Source: Clostridiales bacterium mt11 (lineage in GTDB: Bacteria; Bacillota; Clostridia; Tissierellales; Tepidimicrobiaceae). Taken from it: a stretch of DNA of 32,578 bases. How positions within the stretch are numbered: the stretch's first letter is position 1; each line of letters starts with the position of its first letter. The stretch lies in contig LN874947.1 of assembly GCA_001282665.1 (NCBI GenBank), positions 280,637 to 313,214 of the forward strand. Direction: 5' to 3'. Both the position numbers and the translations under genes were made by a program. The notes below the pieces were generated by a model. The model was not told the origin of the DNA and did not search any database. It saw nothing but the letters and a program-made list of their open reading frames with translations. This document shows, one piece after another, positions 1 through 7,155 of this stretch.

Positions 1-370
1 TTATGACTTTTTCCAATAGAGGTAATTTTTCCAAAGCTTCCAATACCCATGAACCGCAAGATATAAGGGACTCGCAAATTGGTTTCATCATATCCGTATG
101 ATGATCAAATAATATTAATGTAAATGGCACTTGGACTTCTAACATGAATAAATAGGTTACATAATGGTAGTTTCCACTTCCTATAAACGATATGCCCTTA
201 TTTTTACGATTTGCTAGTCTCTCATTTATGATCTCCAGAGATTGTGGCTCACAATATCTATTTGTATTATTGATATCTGAAAGTTCAATTCACTCATAAT
301 TAGTTTTATGAAAAAATTTTTGATCTTGATATATATTATCAAAATTCAATATACTAACTGAACCTTTCAT
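1..370 (-). pseudogene. Arginase-family protein, 5' part with in-frame TGA, runs off left edge
   Basis: The reading frame starts at an ATG (368-370) preceded by AAGGAGG-like bases (about 377-384) and stays open to the window edge except for one TGA at 290-292 (codon 27). After it come GSGNYHYVTYLFM, LILFDHHTDMMKP and ISCGSWV. The DHHTD string matches the Asp-x-His-x-Asp metal ligands of the arginase/agmatinase fold, which hydrolyses guanidino compounds with two Mn ions. The TGA sits in the context NYE-stop-IELSD, where a Trp (TGG) is the simplest original codon, so this looks like a single nonsense mutation. A sequencing error is possible. A restart inside is unlikely because no good ribosome binding site is visible after the stop. 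The C-terminal part lies outside the window. The family is fairly clear; the substrate is not. Confidence 0.6.
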
Positions 371-569
371 CTTTCAACCTCCTTAACTTTTATTATATTA
401 TCATTACGGCTATATATTATAGATACAGCATTCTCCATTCGTTGAAACCCTATACTTTTATCTTATAGTGTTAAAATTTGGATGTCAAGAATGATATATA
501 GTTATTTTATTTTGTTATTATATGGGTAAATTAATTATATATTAAAAAAATAAAAGGAGTGTTTATAAT

Positions 570-1067
570 ATGAATACTATGATAAAAAGATTTGTGGTTC
601 AAGGATTTATGACAGAATCACAAGCTGAATATATTGAGAAAGCTATCATTAGAAAAGAATCGATTATAATATCTGGTCATAGAAGTGCTGGTATCCGTCC
701 ATTTATGGCTACTTTAATGGCTGTGGCTAAAAGCAATTTTAGTTCAACTCAAGTTAAAAACTTTGATGATTTACAAGGTGAAGTGGATTATCTATTGATT
801 CCAGGCATCGATAATATTGATTTTGAAAAGATGATTAATGATGCTATGGCTAAACCCAATACTGCATTTATTAGTATAAAGGAGCCAGAACATCCTTATT
901 CCATCCTTAAACTTCTTAGGGATGTATATAAACAAACTGGAGATAGTTCAAAAGTCTATCAAGTATTAGAATGTGCTAAGGTTGATAACGTACCAAAGCT
1001 TACTAAGATAACTAGAATGTCCTTAGATGAAAAAGGTAAAATTATAAAGGTTAACTTTGAAGGATAA
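570..1067 (+). CDS. Hypothetical protein with degenerate P-loop (secretion-ATPase-like segment)
   Basis: This 165-residue soluble protein follows a clear AAAGGAGTG ribosome binding site. I do not recognise a named family. Residues about 15-50 run 'MTESQAEYIEKAI..KESIIISGHRSAGIRP', which resembles the start of VirB11/CpaF/PilT-type secretion ATPases ('...av..r.niiisGgtgsGKtt'). The Walker A Gly-Lys-Thr is missing here (GHRSAGIRP), so ATP hydrolysis is unlikely. A later 'KPNTAFISIKEPEHPYSILKLLRD' segment resembles the region after Walker B in those ATPases. No signal peptide or membrane segment is present. It is a stand-alone gene, divergent from the broken arginase-like gene, and ends 106 bases before ddh. 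It could be a relic or a repurposed P-loop domain. The gene call is firm; the relationship is weak. Confidence 0.8.
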   Translation: MNTMIKRFVVQGFMTESQAEYIEKAIIRKESIIISGHRSAGIRPFMATLMAVAKSNFSSTQVKNFDDLQGEVDYLLIPGIDNIDFEKMINDAMAKPNTAFISIKEPEHPYSILKLLRDVYKQTGDSSKVYQVLECAKVDNVPKLTKITRMSLDEKGKIIKVNFEG

Positions 1068-1120
1068 TGATATTTATTCTACTCCCTATGAAAACTATAT
1101 TAGTAGATAAATAGAATAAA

Positions 1121-1149
1121 TTGTGCTAAACTATTTATAATCATATTAT
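1121..1149 (+). promoter_or_regulatory. Candidate sigma-A promoter of ddh
   Basis: TTGTGC (1121-1126) and TATTAT (1144-1149) are separated by 17 bases. They lie 24 bases upstream of the ddh ATG, leaving a short leader that contains the CAGGAGTGG ribosome binding site. The -35 box is imperfect, so this is a moderate call. Confidence 0.4.
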
Positions 1150-1173
1150 AAAATTTATATCAGGAGTGGTACT

Positions 1174-2151
1174 ATGGAAAATAAAATACGAGTAGGTATA
1201 GTCGGATATGGTAACTTAGGTAAAGGAGTGGAGTTAGCTTTAAAACAAAACTCAGATTTTATACTTAAAGGTATCTTTACTAGAAGGGATACTTCTCTTA
1301 TAGATACAAATTCCAAGGTTATCCATATTTCTCACATACTAGATTACAAAGATGAAGTAGATGTTATGATTCTATGCGGAGGTTCGGCTAATGATCTTCC
1401 AAAACAAGGTCCAGAATTTGCAGGTTATTTTAATACGGTAGATAGCTATGATAATCATAATAAAATACCCGAATATTTTAAAAAGGTGGATGAAGTTGCT
1501 AAAAAATCTAAAAAGGTAAGTTTAATTTCTGCAGGCTGGGATCCAGGACTATTTTCACTTAATCGTCTATTAGCTCAATCCATACTTCCCGATAGTAGGA
1601 ATTATACATTCTGGGGTAAAGGTGTAAGTCAAGGTCATTCAGATGCTATTAGAAAGATAGAAGGTGTAAAGTATGCTATTCAATATACTATACCTTCAGA
1701 AGAAGCTATAAAAAAGGTAAGGTCTGGTGAAAATCCTCATCTTGAAAATTGTCAAAAACACACTAGGACTTGCTATGTCGTTCCCAATGACTTTAATGAT
1801 ACTGATAGAATTGAAAAAGAAATAAAGACTATGCCAAATTATTTCTTAGGTTACGATACTACAGTACATTTCATAACAGAGGAAGAATTTAAAAAGAACC
1901 ACTCTAAAATGCCCCACGGAGGATCGGTTATCTGTACAGGAAAAACTAGTGATGAACATAAACAGAGAATTGAATTCAATCTCTTTTTAGACAATAACCC
2001 CGAGTTTACTTCATCAGTATTGGTTGCTTTTGCTAGAGCTGTATATAGAATGGCTTTAGATAACAAAACAGGAGCTTTTTCTGTATTCGATATTCCTTTA
2101 GCTTATCTATCACCAAAATCTGGGGAAGGGTTAAGAAAAGAGTTATTATAA
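1174..2151 (+). CDS. ddh: meso-Diaminopimelate D-dehydrogenase
   Basis: This 325-residue cytoplasmic enzyme reduces and aminates tetrahydrodipicolinate with ammonia and NADPH to give meso-diaminopimelate, the precursor of lysine and of peptidoglycan cross-links, bypassing the succinylase/acetylase routes. The N-terminus VGIVGYGNLGKGVE (about 8-21) is the GxGxxG dinucleotide fold. The family hallmarks follow: 'LCGGSANDLPKQGP', 'NTVDSYDNH', 'ISAGWDPGLFS', 'WGKGVSQGHSDAIR' and the C-terminal 'AFARAVYRMA' segment. Length is normal for the family. The start has a good AGGAGTGG site. It is a single-gene unit with its own candidate promoter and a hairpin terminator just after the stop. The identification is strong. 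Confidence 0.96.
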   Translation: MENKIRVGIVGYGNLGKGVELALKQNSDFILKGIFTRRDTSLIDTNSKVIHISHILDYKDEVDVMILCGGSANDLPKQGPEFAGYFNTVDSYDNHNKIPEYFKKVDEVAKKSKKVSLISAGWDPGLFSLNRLLAQSILPDSRNYTFWGKGVSQGHSDAIRKIEGVKYAIQYTIPSEEAIKKVRSGENPHLENCQKHTRTCYVVPNDFNDTDRIEKEIKTMPNYFLGYDTTVHFITEEEFKKNHSKMPHGGSVICTGKTSDEHKQRIEFNLFLDNNPEFTSSVLVAFARAVYRMALDNKTGAFSVFDIPLAYLSPKSGEGLRKELL

Positions 2152-2155
2152 ATAT

Positions 2156-2193
2156 AAGCATATTATCCTCCAAAAGCTGGAGATAATATGCTT
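2156..2193 (+). terminator. Hairpin terminator after ddh
   Basis: AAGCATATTATC...TCC pairs with GGAGATAATATGCTT around the loop AAAAGC, with one unpaired base in the stem. It begins 5 bases after the ddh stop and is followed by a modest T-rich run. A second hairpin for the convergent alcohol dehydrogenase gene is not obvious, so it may serve both strands. Confidence 0.65.
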
Positions 2194-2267
2194 GTATCTT
2201 AATCTTAAACATTTAATTTAAGGAAAATCCAAAATTTCCACCCTAGTTTAAATATATAAGTAATCCT

Positions 2268-3449
2268 TTAATAAGCACTCTCTAAAATCGTCATAGCCCT
2301 GTCATAAGTCACTTCTACAGGATTTACAATGGCAGCACCATCGTTTATTGCAGTTTTTGCAATATCCTTCAATTGCTCCTTCTTTACTCCAACATCTTTA
2401 AGCCTAATAGGTAGTCCACATATTTCATTAAGCTTTAGGATGAATTTTTGAATCTCATCTATACACCTTTGACCTCGTTGTTTCTCAGGAGTATTGCTGT
2501 AGACTTCCGGACCAGAAAAGGCTAATAGTATTCTTGAATACTCCTTCTCACAAGGATTTAAATTGAGTTTCATACAATGAGGTAATAGTATGGTCATAGC
2601 CTCTGCATGAGGTACATGAGAAACCCCACCACAAGCATGACCTATTGCATGGACTATTCCTACCATAGAATTTGAAAATGCTACGCCTGCCATCAGCGAG
2701 GCATTTGCCATAGCAACTCTAGCCCGTCCATCCTGCCCTTTTGAAACTGCATCTATTAGATAATTAGAAATCAATTCAATAGATGTTAATGCGTATATAT
2801 CACTTAAAGGGTTTTTTTGAAACCCGCTAAAGGCTTCTATGCTATGGGTTAGAGCATCTATTCCCGTAGAGGCTGTTAATCTGGGAGGAAGCGTCTTTGT
2901 CATACGTGAATCCAATACTGCTACATCTGGCAAAATACTATAAGATATAAATTCCATTTTAACATTTCGACTCGTATCGGCAATTACTGAAACCAAGGTA
3001 GCTTCTGAACCCGTACCAGCAGTACTAGGTATAACTATAAACGGGTTTAACTTTCCTTCTAATATCTCCAGCCCCATATACTCTTTTAAATCAGAAGCTT
3101 TTGTAGAAACTAACATATTCACCCCCTTAGCAGTATCTATAACGGAACCACCCCCTATAGCAACTATACTATCGCATTTATTTTCTTTATATAACTTGCT
3201 TATGTTATTTACTATTTCAACAGAAGAATCTTGAGGAATATCTTTAAATATAAGTCCAATTTCAATATTTGAATTATCCATAGCATCTGTAATTATCTTT
3301 AGCTGACCATGCTTAATAACGGATTTAGTAGTTAAAATAAGCGGTCTATTGGCATTCAGATTGTTTAATTCAAAAGGAATATTCTCTAGGGCATTCTTTC
3401 CTGAAATAATTTTTACCGAATTTTTAAACTCATAATATTCAGGTAACAT
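2268..3449 (-). CDS. Iron-containing alcohol dehydrogenase
   Basis: This 393-residue group III (Fe-dependent) NAD(P)-alcohol dehydrogenase interconverts an alcohol and an aldehyde or ketone. The nucleotide-binding GGGSVIDTAKG lies at 99-109. The metal ligands expected for the FucO-like family are all present with normal spacing: D198 and H202 in GIDALTHSIEA, H267 in VHAIGHACGG and H281 in VPHAEAM. Length is typical. It follows the SCP2-like gene with an 18-base gap and so is the second gene of a two-gene operon, with its own AGAGAGGAG site. The substrate cannot be told from sequence; butanol, lactaldehyde, 1,3-propanediol and methanol enzymes share this architecture. Confidence 0.93.
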   Translation of the reverse strand: MLPEYYEFKNSVKIISGKNALENIPFELNNLNANRPLILTTKSVIKHGQLKIITDAMDNSNIEIGLIFKDIPQDSSVEIVNNISKLYKENKCDSIVAIGGGSVIDTAKGVNMLVSTKASDLKEYMGLEILEGKLNPFIVIPSTAGTGSEATLVSVIADTSRNVKMEFISYSILPDVAVLDSRMTKTLPPRLTASTGIDALTHSIEAFSGFQKNPLSDIYALTSIELISNYLIDAVSKGQDGRARVAMANASLMAGVAFSNSMVGIVHAIGHACGGVSHVPHAEAMTILLPHCMKLNLNPCEKEYSRILLAFSGPEVYSNTPEKQRGQRCIDEIQKFILKLNEICGLPIRLKDVGVKKEQLKDIAKTAINDGAAIVNPVEVTYDRAMTILESAY

Positions 3450-3467
3450 ATTAAATCTCCTCTCTTT

Positions 3468-3938
3468 TTAAGCTATTAAATGTAAATATGCTTTTATTTT
3501 AGATGATGAAAGCTCTGGTATCTCTTTTAAAATCCTTTCACAAATTGATTTAGGAAAAAGATATGCTTCTACATAATATAAAATTCGTATAAAAGGCATA
3601 CTTCCAATAATGTCTCCCTTCACAATAAATCTGTGCTGAGCATAACCTTCATAAACTCCTATCCGTCCTAAAATAAGTAGCAATGCTCCCTCATAACTTT
3701 TGAATATAATTGAAAGATCTGGAGTTTTCATATATTTACTTCCAAGATATTTAAATTTATCACCTAGCTTTTCTACAGCTATTTTAGTATTGGTATTAAA
3801 TATTTTTAATTCAATTATAAATCCATCATCATAAAACTCTAACTCTTTTTGAATTTCTGTTTCGATTTTAGAACAAGAAACTAATCCTCTTCCAAGAAAT
3901 TTTAACCCTATTCTAGCAACAAATGGTTTAACCCCCAT
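3468..3938 (-). CDS. SCP2 sterol-binding-domain-like protein
   Basis: This 156-residue soluble protein starts at an ATG behind AAGGGGTGAT. The middle and C-terminal part (about 60-140: 'PDLSIIFKSYEGALLLILGR', 'FIVKGDIIGSMPFIRILYYVEAYLFP') has the pattern of SCP2-like lipid- or hydrophobic-ligand-binding domains. It has no signal peptide, and the hydrophobic runs are too short to be confident membrane spans. It lies directly upstream of the iron alcohol dehydrogenase in the same transcript, so it may deliver or sequester a hydrophobic substrate for that enzyme; this is inference from position. The gene is certain and the domain assignment moderate. Confidence 0.7.
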   Translation of the reverse strand: MGVKPFVARIGLKFLGRGLVSCSKIETEIQKELEFYDDGFIIELKIFNTNTKIAVEKLGDKFKYLGSKYMKTPDLSIIFKSYEGALLLILGRIGVYEGYAQHRFIVKGDIIGSMPFIRILYYVEAYLFPKSICERILKEIPELSSSKIKAYLHLIA

Positions 3939-4070
3939 AGTATCACCCCTTTATGTTTTAATCCCTAACAAACATTCTCATACGAAATTTCTTCCTAATT
4001 TTATTATATTTTCTAATACTCTGAATCCTTCATGGACTTAATCGGACTATTACCAATTATATCATTAAAT

Positions 4071-4108
4071 ATAAAAAGCCTAACTATTTTAAGTAATAGG
4101 CTTTTTAT
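4071..4108 (-). terminator. Strong terminator stranded beyond the IS, probably belonging to the ATP-grasp gene
   Basis: ATAAAAAGCCTA (4071-4082) pairs perfectly with TAGGCTTTTTAT (4097-4108), a 12-bp stem with T-runs on both strands. It lies 7 bases left of the insertion sequence and is not adjacent to the 3' end of any intact gene. If the IS (4116-5750) and one AATT copy are removed, it falls about 50 bases downstream of the stop of the leftward ATP-grasp gene (5781-6584), where its terminator would be expected. Confidence 0.75.
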
Positions 4109-4188
4109 ATTAATTACCTAAGTTTCGTACAAACAAAACAGCTTAAAGTTCAATAATCTACCATACATATTTCCAAAAAATAACTAGA

Positions 4189-4256
4189 GGATAATACCAC
4201 GCCATGAAGTATAATTTTTTTATCCACAAAAAATTAAAGAAAGGCAGGTATTATCC
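4189..4256 (+). promoter_or_regulatory. Leader inverted repeat overlapping the transposase translation start region
   Basis: GGATAATACC-ac-GCC (4189-4203) is complementary to GGC-a-GGTATTATCC (4243-4256). The 3' arm lies between the purine-rich ribosome-binding stretch (about 4236-4245) and the ATG at 4259. RNA read in from outside the element would fold and hide the start, a control known for several IS elements; whether it works here is inference. A comparable arrangement precedes the IS1380-type gene at 29502. Confidence 0.6.
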
Positions 4257-4258
4257 CT

Positions 4259-5548
4259 ATGAATAATGTTACCTTTTCTCAGGCTAAATGTAAAGAAGAA
4301 ACTACTTCCACATGGCTTGCTGCTGTCATGAACTTTGGTCTAAGGATCAATTTTTTTAAACCATTGGAGGATTTTAAGTTGAAAATGAAAAAAGTAAATT
4401 ACTCTGTTTATCAAAAACTTATTACAATAATTATGTCTATAGCCATAGGATGCGAGTATATGAAAGATATTAACGAAAAACTCGCCCCAGAGACTTTAGC
4501 AGCGAATATGTTTGGTATGGATAAAATTCCAGACCAATCTCAAATTAATGAACTTTTAACTCGTATGGATAATGATAGCATCAAACAACTCGAAGATATT
4601 CATCATAAAACATTAATTGATAATAGTAGCTCTATCTCATCAACCAAGATGTTAGTCGTAGATATCGACCAATCAGGTTTAATAGCCAACGGTAAAACCT
4701 ATGAACTTGCTGATAAAGGTTATTTTGCCAAGAAGAAAAATCAAAGGGGCTATCAGTTATCTGTAGCTTTCACAGGTGAAACCTCAGAAACCATTGCTAT
4801 GAAACTTGATTCTGGCAACACTCATTGTACAGAGCATTATGATGAATTAATAAATGATATTTTATCAAAATATCAGAATCAGCTTCATAATGAAAATTTA
4901 ACTTTAAGAACTGATAGTGGTTTTGGTTCTATGGAGAATATTGAAAAACTAATGAATATTAAAGGATTAAAGTTTATTACAAAGGGATATTCTACAAAAT
5001 CTGCAGCAAACTTGGCAAAGAATATACCATACTCTGAATATACTCAAGCTGATAATTCAGTTTGGGTATATGAGTTACCCGAAGAAATAGGTTTAAGAAA
5101 GATTATCGTTCAAACCCTTTCCAAAAGTGGTAAAATCACATACTCTTTGCTCATAACTAATATATCAAGAAACCAAATGAGCTCAGTAGAGGCATTTCAT
5201 TTTTACAATGAGCGTCAAACTATTGAAGCCTTCTTTAACATGGCTAAGAATGTATACCATATGAAAAATCTTAGAACTACAAAGTTCTATGGTATTTATG
5301 CCTTCCTATGGCTAGTGTTTATAACTCATAACCTGATAAGCTGTTTCAAGTCAACCATTCTAGCAGGTACAGAACTAGAAAATGTAGGTGTAAGGGTTAT
5401 GATCAAAAAGCTTGGAAATATTAGAGGATTTGTAAAAAGAACCTCTAAAGGAATAGAGGTTCAAATTCCAGCAATTACTCATTTAGCAAGACTTATTACC
5501 GATGCATTAAGGGAACCTCGGCATATCCAATTAAGTTTTCTGACATAA
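4259..5548 (+). CDS. IS4-family DDE transposase
   Basis: This 429-residue transposase cuts and rejoins the ends of the surrounding IS. The catalytic residues are visible: D137 in VVDIDQSG, D219 in LRTDSGFGS and E323 in the motif Y316-x2-R319-x3-E323-x6-K330, which is exactly the YREK signature of the IS4 family. The N-terminal 120 residues are mostly helical and would carry the DNA-binding part. The frame is intact with no internal stop. Subgroup assignment within IS4 (or the neighbouring IS1380-like groups) was not tested. Translation probably depends on opening the leader hairpin. Confidence 0.92.
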   Translation: MNNVTFSQAKCKEETTSTWLAAVMNFGLRINFFKPLEDFKLKMKKVNYSVYQKLITIIMSIAIGCEYMKDINEKLAPETLAANMFGMDKIPDQSQINELLTRMDNDSIKQLEDIHHKTLIDNSSSISSTKMLVVDIDQSGLIANGKTYELADKGYFAKKKNQRGYQLSVAFTGETSETIAMKLDSGNTHCTEHYDELINDILSKYQNQLHNENLTLRTDSGFGSMENIEKLMNIKGLKFITKGYSTKSAANLAKNIPYSEYTQADNSVWVYELPEEIGLRKIIVQTLSKSGKITYSLLITNISRNQMSSVEAFHFYNERQTIEAFFNMAKNVYHMKNLRTTKFYGIYAFLWLVFITHNLISCFKSTILAGTELENVGVRVMIKKLGNIRGFVKRTSKGIEVQIPAITHLARLITDALREPRHIQLSFLT

Positions 5549-5780
5549 TTTTATGCCATAGAATCTAGTAGAATAATTTTCCATATGTGGTAAAGCAATG
5601 TTTACCTTTTATTTTGATACACAATTTTAACTTACCACATTTTTACAACACATTAAAGTTGATTTTTAAACCAATATATGAAGTTTTATTCTAAAATTTC
5701 ACTGTTATATTTTTGAAAAAACTAGTTTTTCATTTGTACAAAATCTAGGTAATTAAAAATATTAATTTTATTTAAAATCC

Positions 5781-6584
5781 TTATGAAGCTTTTGGATAAA
5801 TAGGATTATTAGGATCAAAATTACAATCTGATAATAAATATTCATGAATATACTTTTCTACTTCAACGCCCATCTTTCTTAGCCCTTCATTTCCAAACAT
5901 AACATTATATTCTAGTATATAATACTTATTACCCACTACTGCTATATCAAATCCCGCATGATTTATATCTAATGTATTAGCTATCCTTTCCACTAACGAA
6001 ATAGATTCTAAAGGGATATTATCAAAATCATAGCTGGCTCCTCTAGCAATATTATTATGAAATTCACCTTCACTAGCTATTCTCCAATAGGCTCCTATTA
6101 TCTTATTTCCAACATATACTATTCTTAAATCCCTATCTATAGGAAGTCTTTCTTGAATATATAACACATCGTTATTTTCAATATAATTTTTTAATTCTTG
6201 TCTATTCTCTATAAGAAAAACCCCTCTGCCCATTGAATTTTTTATTTCTTTAGCCACTAATGGATACCCAAACTCTTCCTCTATTATTTCTATATCTACA
6301 GCGTCTTTATTTAATATTTGAGTATAAGGTACATTTTCTGGAAAGGTTGCCCATAATGCTCTAGTAGTTTCAACCTTGTTATGTCCTAGTTGATATGTGC
6401 TGATATTGGGAAATATTTTCTTTTTTAATCCATAGACCAAAGAATTTACTTGCCAGTATTCAGGAAATAGTATATAATCTGCTTCACTTATTTTATCTAT
6501 TTCTTTAAAAATATTTTCTGGTTTAACATAAGTTATATTTGGAATACCTATAGTTCTAAAAGGATCAAAGGTAACTAATTTCAC
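5781..6584 (-). CDS. RimK-like ATP-grasp ligase
   Basis: This protein (267 residues from the GTG at 6584) belongs to the ATP-grasp carboxylate-amine ligases, closest in style to RimK/LysX/glutathione-synthetase-type enzymes. It shows 'YPLVAKEIKNSMGRGVFLI' (ATP-binding Lys and flexible loop), 'YIQERLPIDRDLRIVYVGNKIIG', 'NIARGASYD' and the C-terminal metal-binding 'YYILEYNVMFGNEGL' (Glu-x-Asn). The GTG at 6584 is preferred because AAAGGTGG lies 8 bases upstream; an upstream GTG at 6596 overlaps that site. The acceptor substrate is unknown: peptide, amino acid or cofactor tail are all possible. The gene stands alone, and the IS right end lies 31 bases past its stop. Confidence 0.85.
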   Translation of the reverse strand: MKLVTFDPFRTIGIPNITYVKPENIFKEIDKISEADYILFPEYWQVNSLVYGLKKKIFPNISTYQLGHNKVETTRALWATFPENVPYTQILNKDAVDIEIIEEEFGYPLVAKEIKNSMGRGVFLIENRQELKNYIENNDVLYIQERLPIDRDLRIVYVGNKIIGAYWRIASEGEFHNNIARGASYDFDNIPLESISLVERIANTLDINHAGFDIAVVGNKYYILEYNVMFGNEGLRKMGVEVEKYIHEYLLSDCNFDPNNPIYPKAS

Positions 6585-6716
6585 TTTAAACACCACCTTT
6601 TAAAGAATAACAAAATTATTTTACTACCAATTGTTTTATTTTTCAATATTTTATATATGTTTTATCGTGCATTATTTGGAATATCTACCAACCTAGTATT
6701 TGTAATTATCATTAAA

Positions 6717-6766
6717 TTATAAAAAAGACTTCCATTGAACTTTTTTCAACGGAAGCCTTTTTATAA
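6717..6766 (-). terminator. Bidirectional hairpin terminator between ATP-grasp gene and small ORF
   Basis: The left arm at 6717-6739 (TTATAAAAAAGACTTCC...) pairs with 6745-6766 (...GGAAGCCTTTTTATAA), with one bulged A and a few G-U pairs. Both sides are A/T-rich, so it can end transcription leftward from the small ORF at 6844-6957. Confidence 0.7.
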
Positions 6767-6843
6767 CTATTAAATAGATTTAATTTTTTCTTCTCCTATG
6801 GGGATAAAATAAGTCAAATCTCAAATTGAAATATACTACAGCT

Positions 6844-6957
6844 TTAGAAGAAATCGCAATTGCAGAATATGATCACTAGTAGTAAAAAGAAAAATAGTAA
6901 GGAAGTATCCGTTCCACCACATCCTCTATCAAAGAAACCGCCTCTTGCTTCACTCAT
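6844..6957 (-). CDS. Small Cys-containing hydrophobic protein, 37 aa
   Basis: This ORF starts with an ATG 7 bases after AGGGGG (6965-6970) and encodes a short polar head with RGGFFDRGCGG, followed by a very hydrophobic stretch (LLFFFLLLVIIFC) and the tail NCDFF. One membrane helix is likely, with Cys residues on both sides and Phe-Phe at the end. The layout recalls the tiny Gly/Phe-rich YjcZ-like or sporulation-associated membrane peptides of Firmicutes, but I cannot assign a family. It has its own downstream terminator at 6717-6766. The ribosome binding site, composition and terminator support a real gene; function is unknown. Confidence 0.65.
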   Translation of the reverse strand: MSEARGGFFDRGCGGTDTSLLFFFLLLVIIFCNCDFF

Positions 6958-7018
6958 AACAACACCCCCTGACATTATAGCAATAGAGGTTCAAATCCGG
7001 CAAAACAAAATAGACTGA

Positions 7019-7042
7019 TTTAGGGTTATTCTTAATCCCTAA
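7019..7042. repeat. Short inverted repeat in the gap upstream of the small ORF
   Basis: TTAGGG and CCCTAA flank a roughly 11-base centre in the gap between the 37-aa ORF and the binding-protein gene. It could be an operator or a weak hairpin. Nothing else was seen in 6971-7106. Confidence 0.35.
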
Positions 7043-7106
7043 TATATATTATGAAATTCTTAATAAATTGTTAATCTTTATATTGAATTATTTTATAGAA
7101 AGGTAA

Positions 7107-7134
7107 AGTCCACCTTTATAAATAAAGGTGGACT
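7107..7134 (-). terminator. Hairpin after the peptide-binding protein gene
   Basis: AGTCCACCTTTAT (7107-7119) is perfectly complementary to ATAAAGGTGGACT (7122-7134). It lies 22 bases past the stop of the leftward binding-protein gene. The following bases on the transcript are TTTACCTTTC, a partial U-tract. Confidence 0.7.
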
Positions 7135-7155
7135 AGGGGAGTTATTAACTAATAT

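Larger units (their letters stand above)
4116..5750 (+). mobile_element. Complete IS4-family insertion sequence, 1635 bp
   Basis: The left end (from 4116) reads ACCTAAGTTTCGTACAAA. The reverse complement of the right end (to 5750) reads ACCTAGATTTTGTACAAA. These match at 15 of 18 positions and are the terminal inverted repeats. AATT flanks both sides (4112-4115 and 5751-5754) as a likely 4-bp target duplication, though AATT is palindromic and common in AT-rich DNA. The element carries one intact transposase with a full catalytic triad and so may be active. A leader hairpin precedes the transposase ATG. About 200 bases of AT-rich non-coding DNA follow the gene inside the element. Confidence 0.85.

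Noticed and set aside
290..292. UGA read as Trp or selenocysteine genome-wide
   Set aside because: yhfS ends in TGA, and all long genes use TGG for Trp with no internal TGA, so a code change is not supported.
4160..5610. Alternative inner ends for the IS4-type element near ACCATACATAT and CCATATGTGG
   Set aside because: The match is gapped and weak, whereas the outer pair at 4116 and 5750 matches 15 of 18 and has AATT on both sides.
6985..7003. tRNA T-loop-like GGTTCAAATCC
   Set aside because: The five-base T-stem does not pair (AGAGG against CCGGC) and no acceptor or anticodon arm is present.
6974..7003. TTGCCG-18-TATAAT promoter for the 37-aa ORF
   Set aside because: The start site would fall inside the ribosome binding site at 6965-6970, so a functional leader is not possible.
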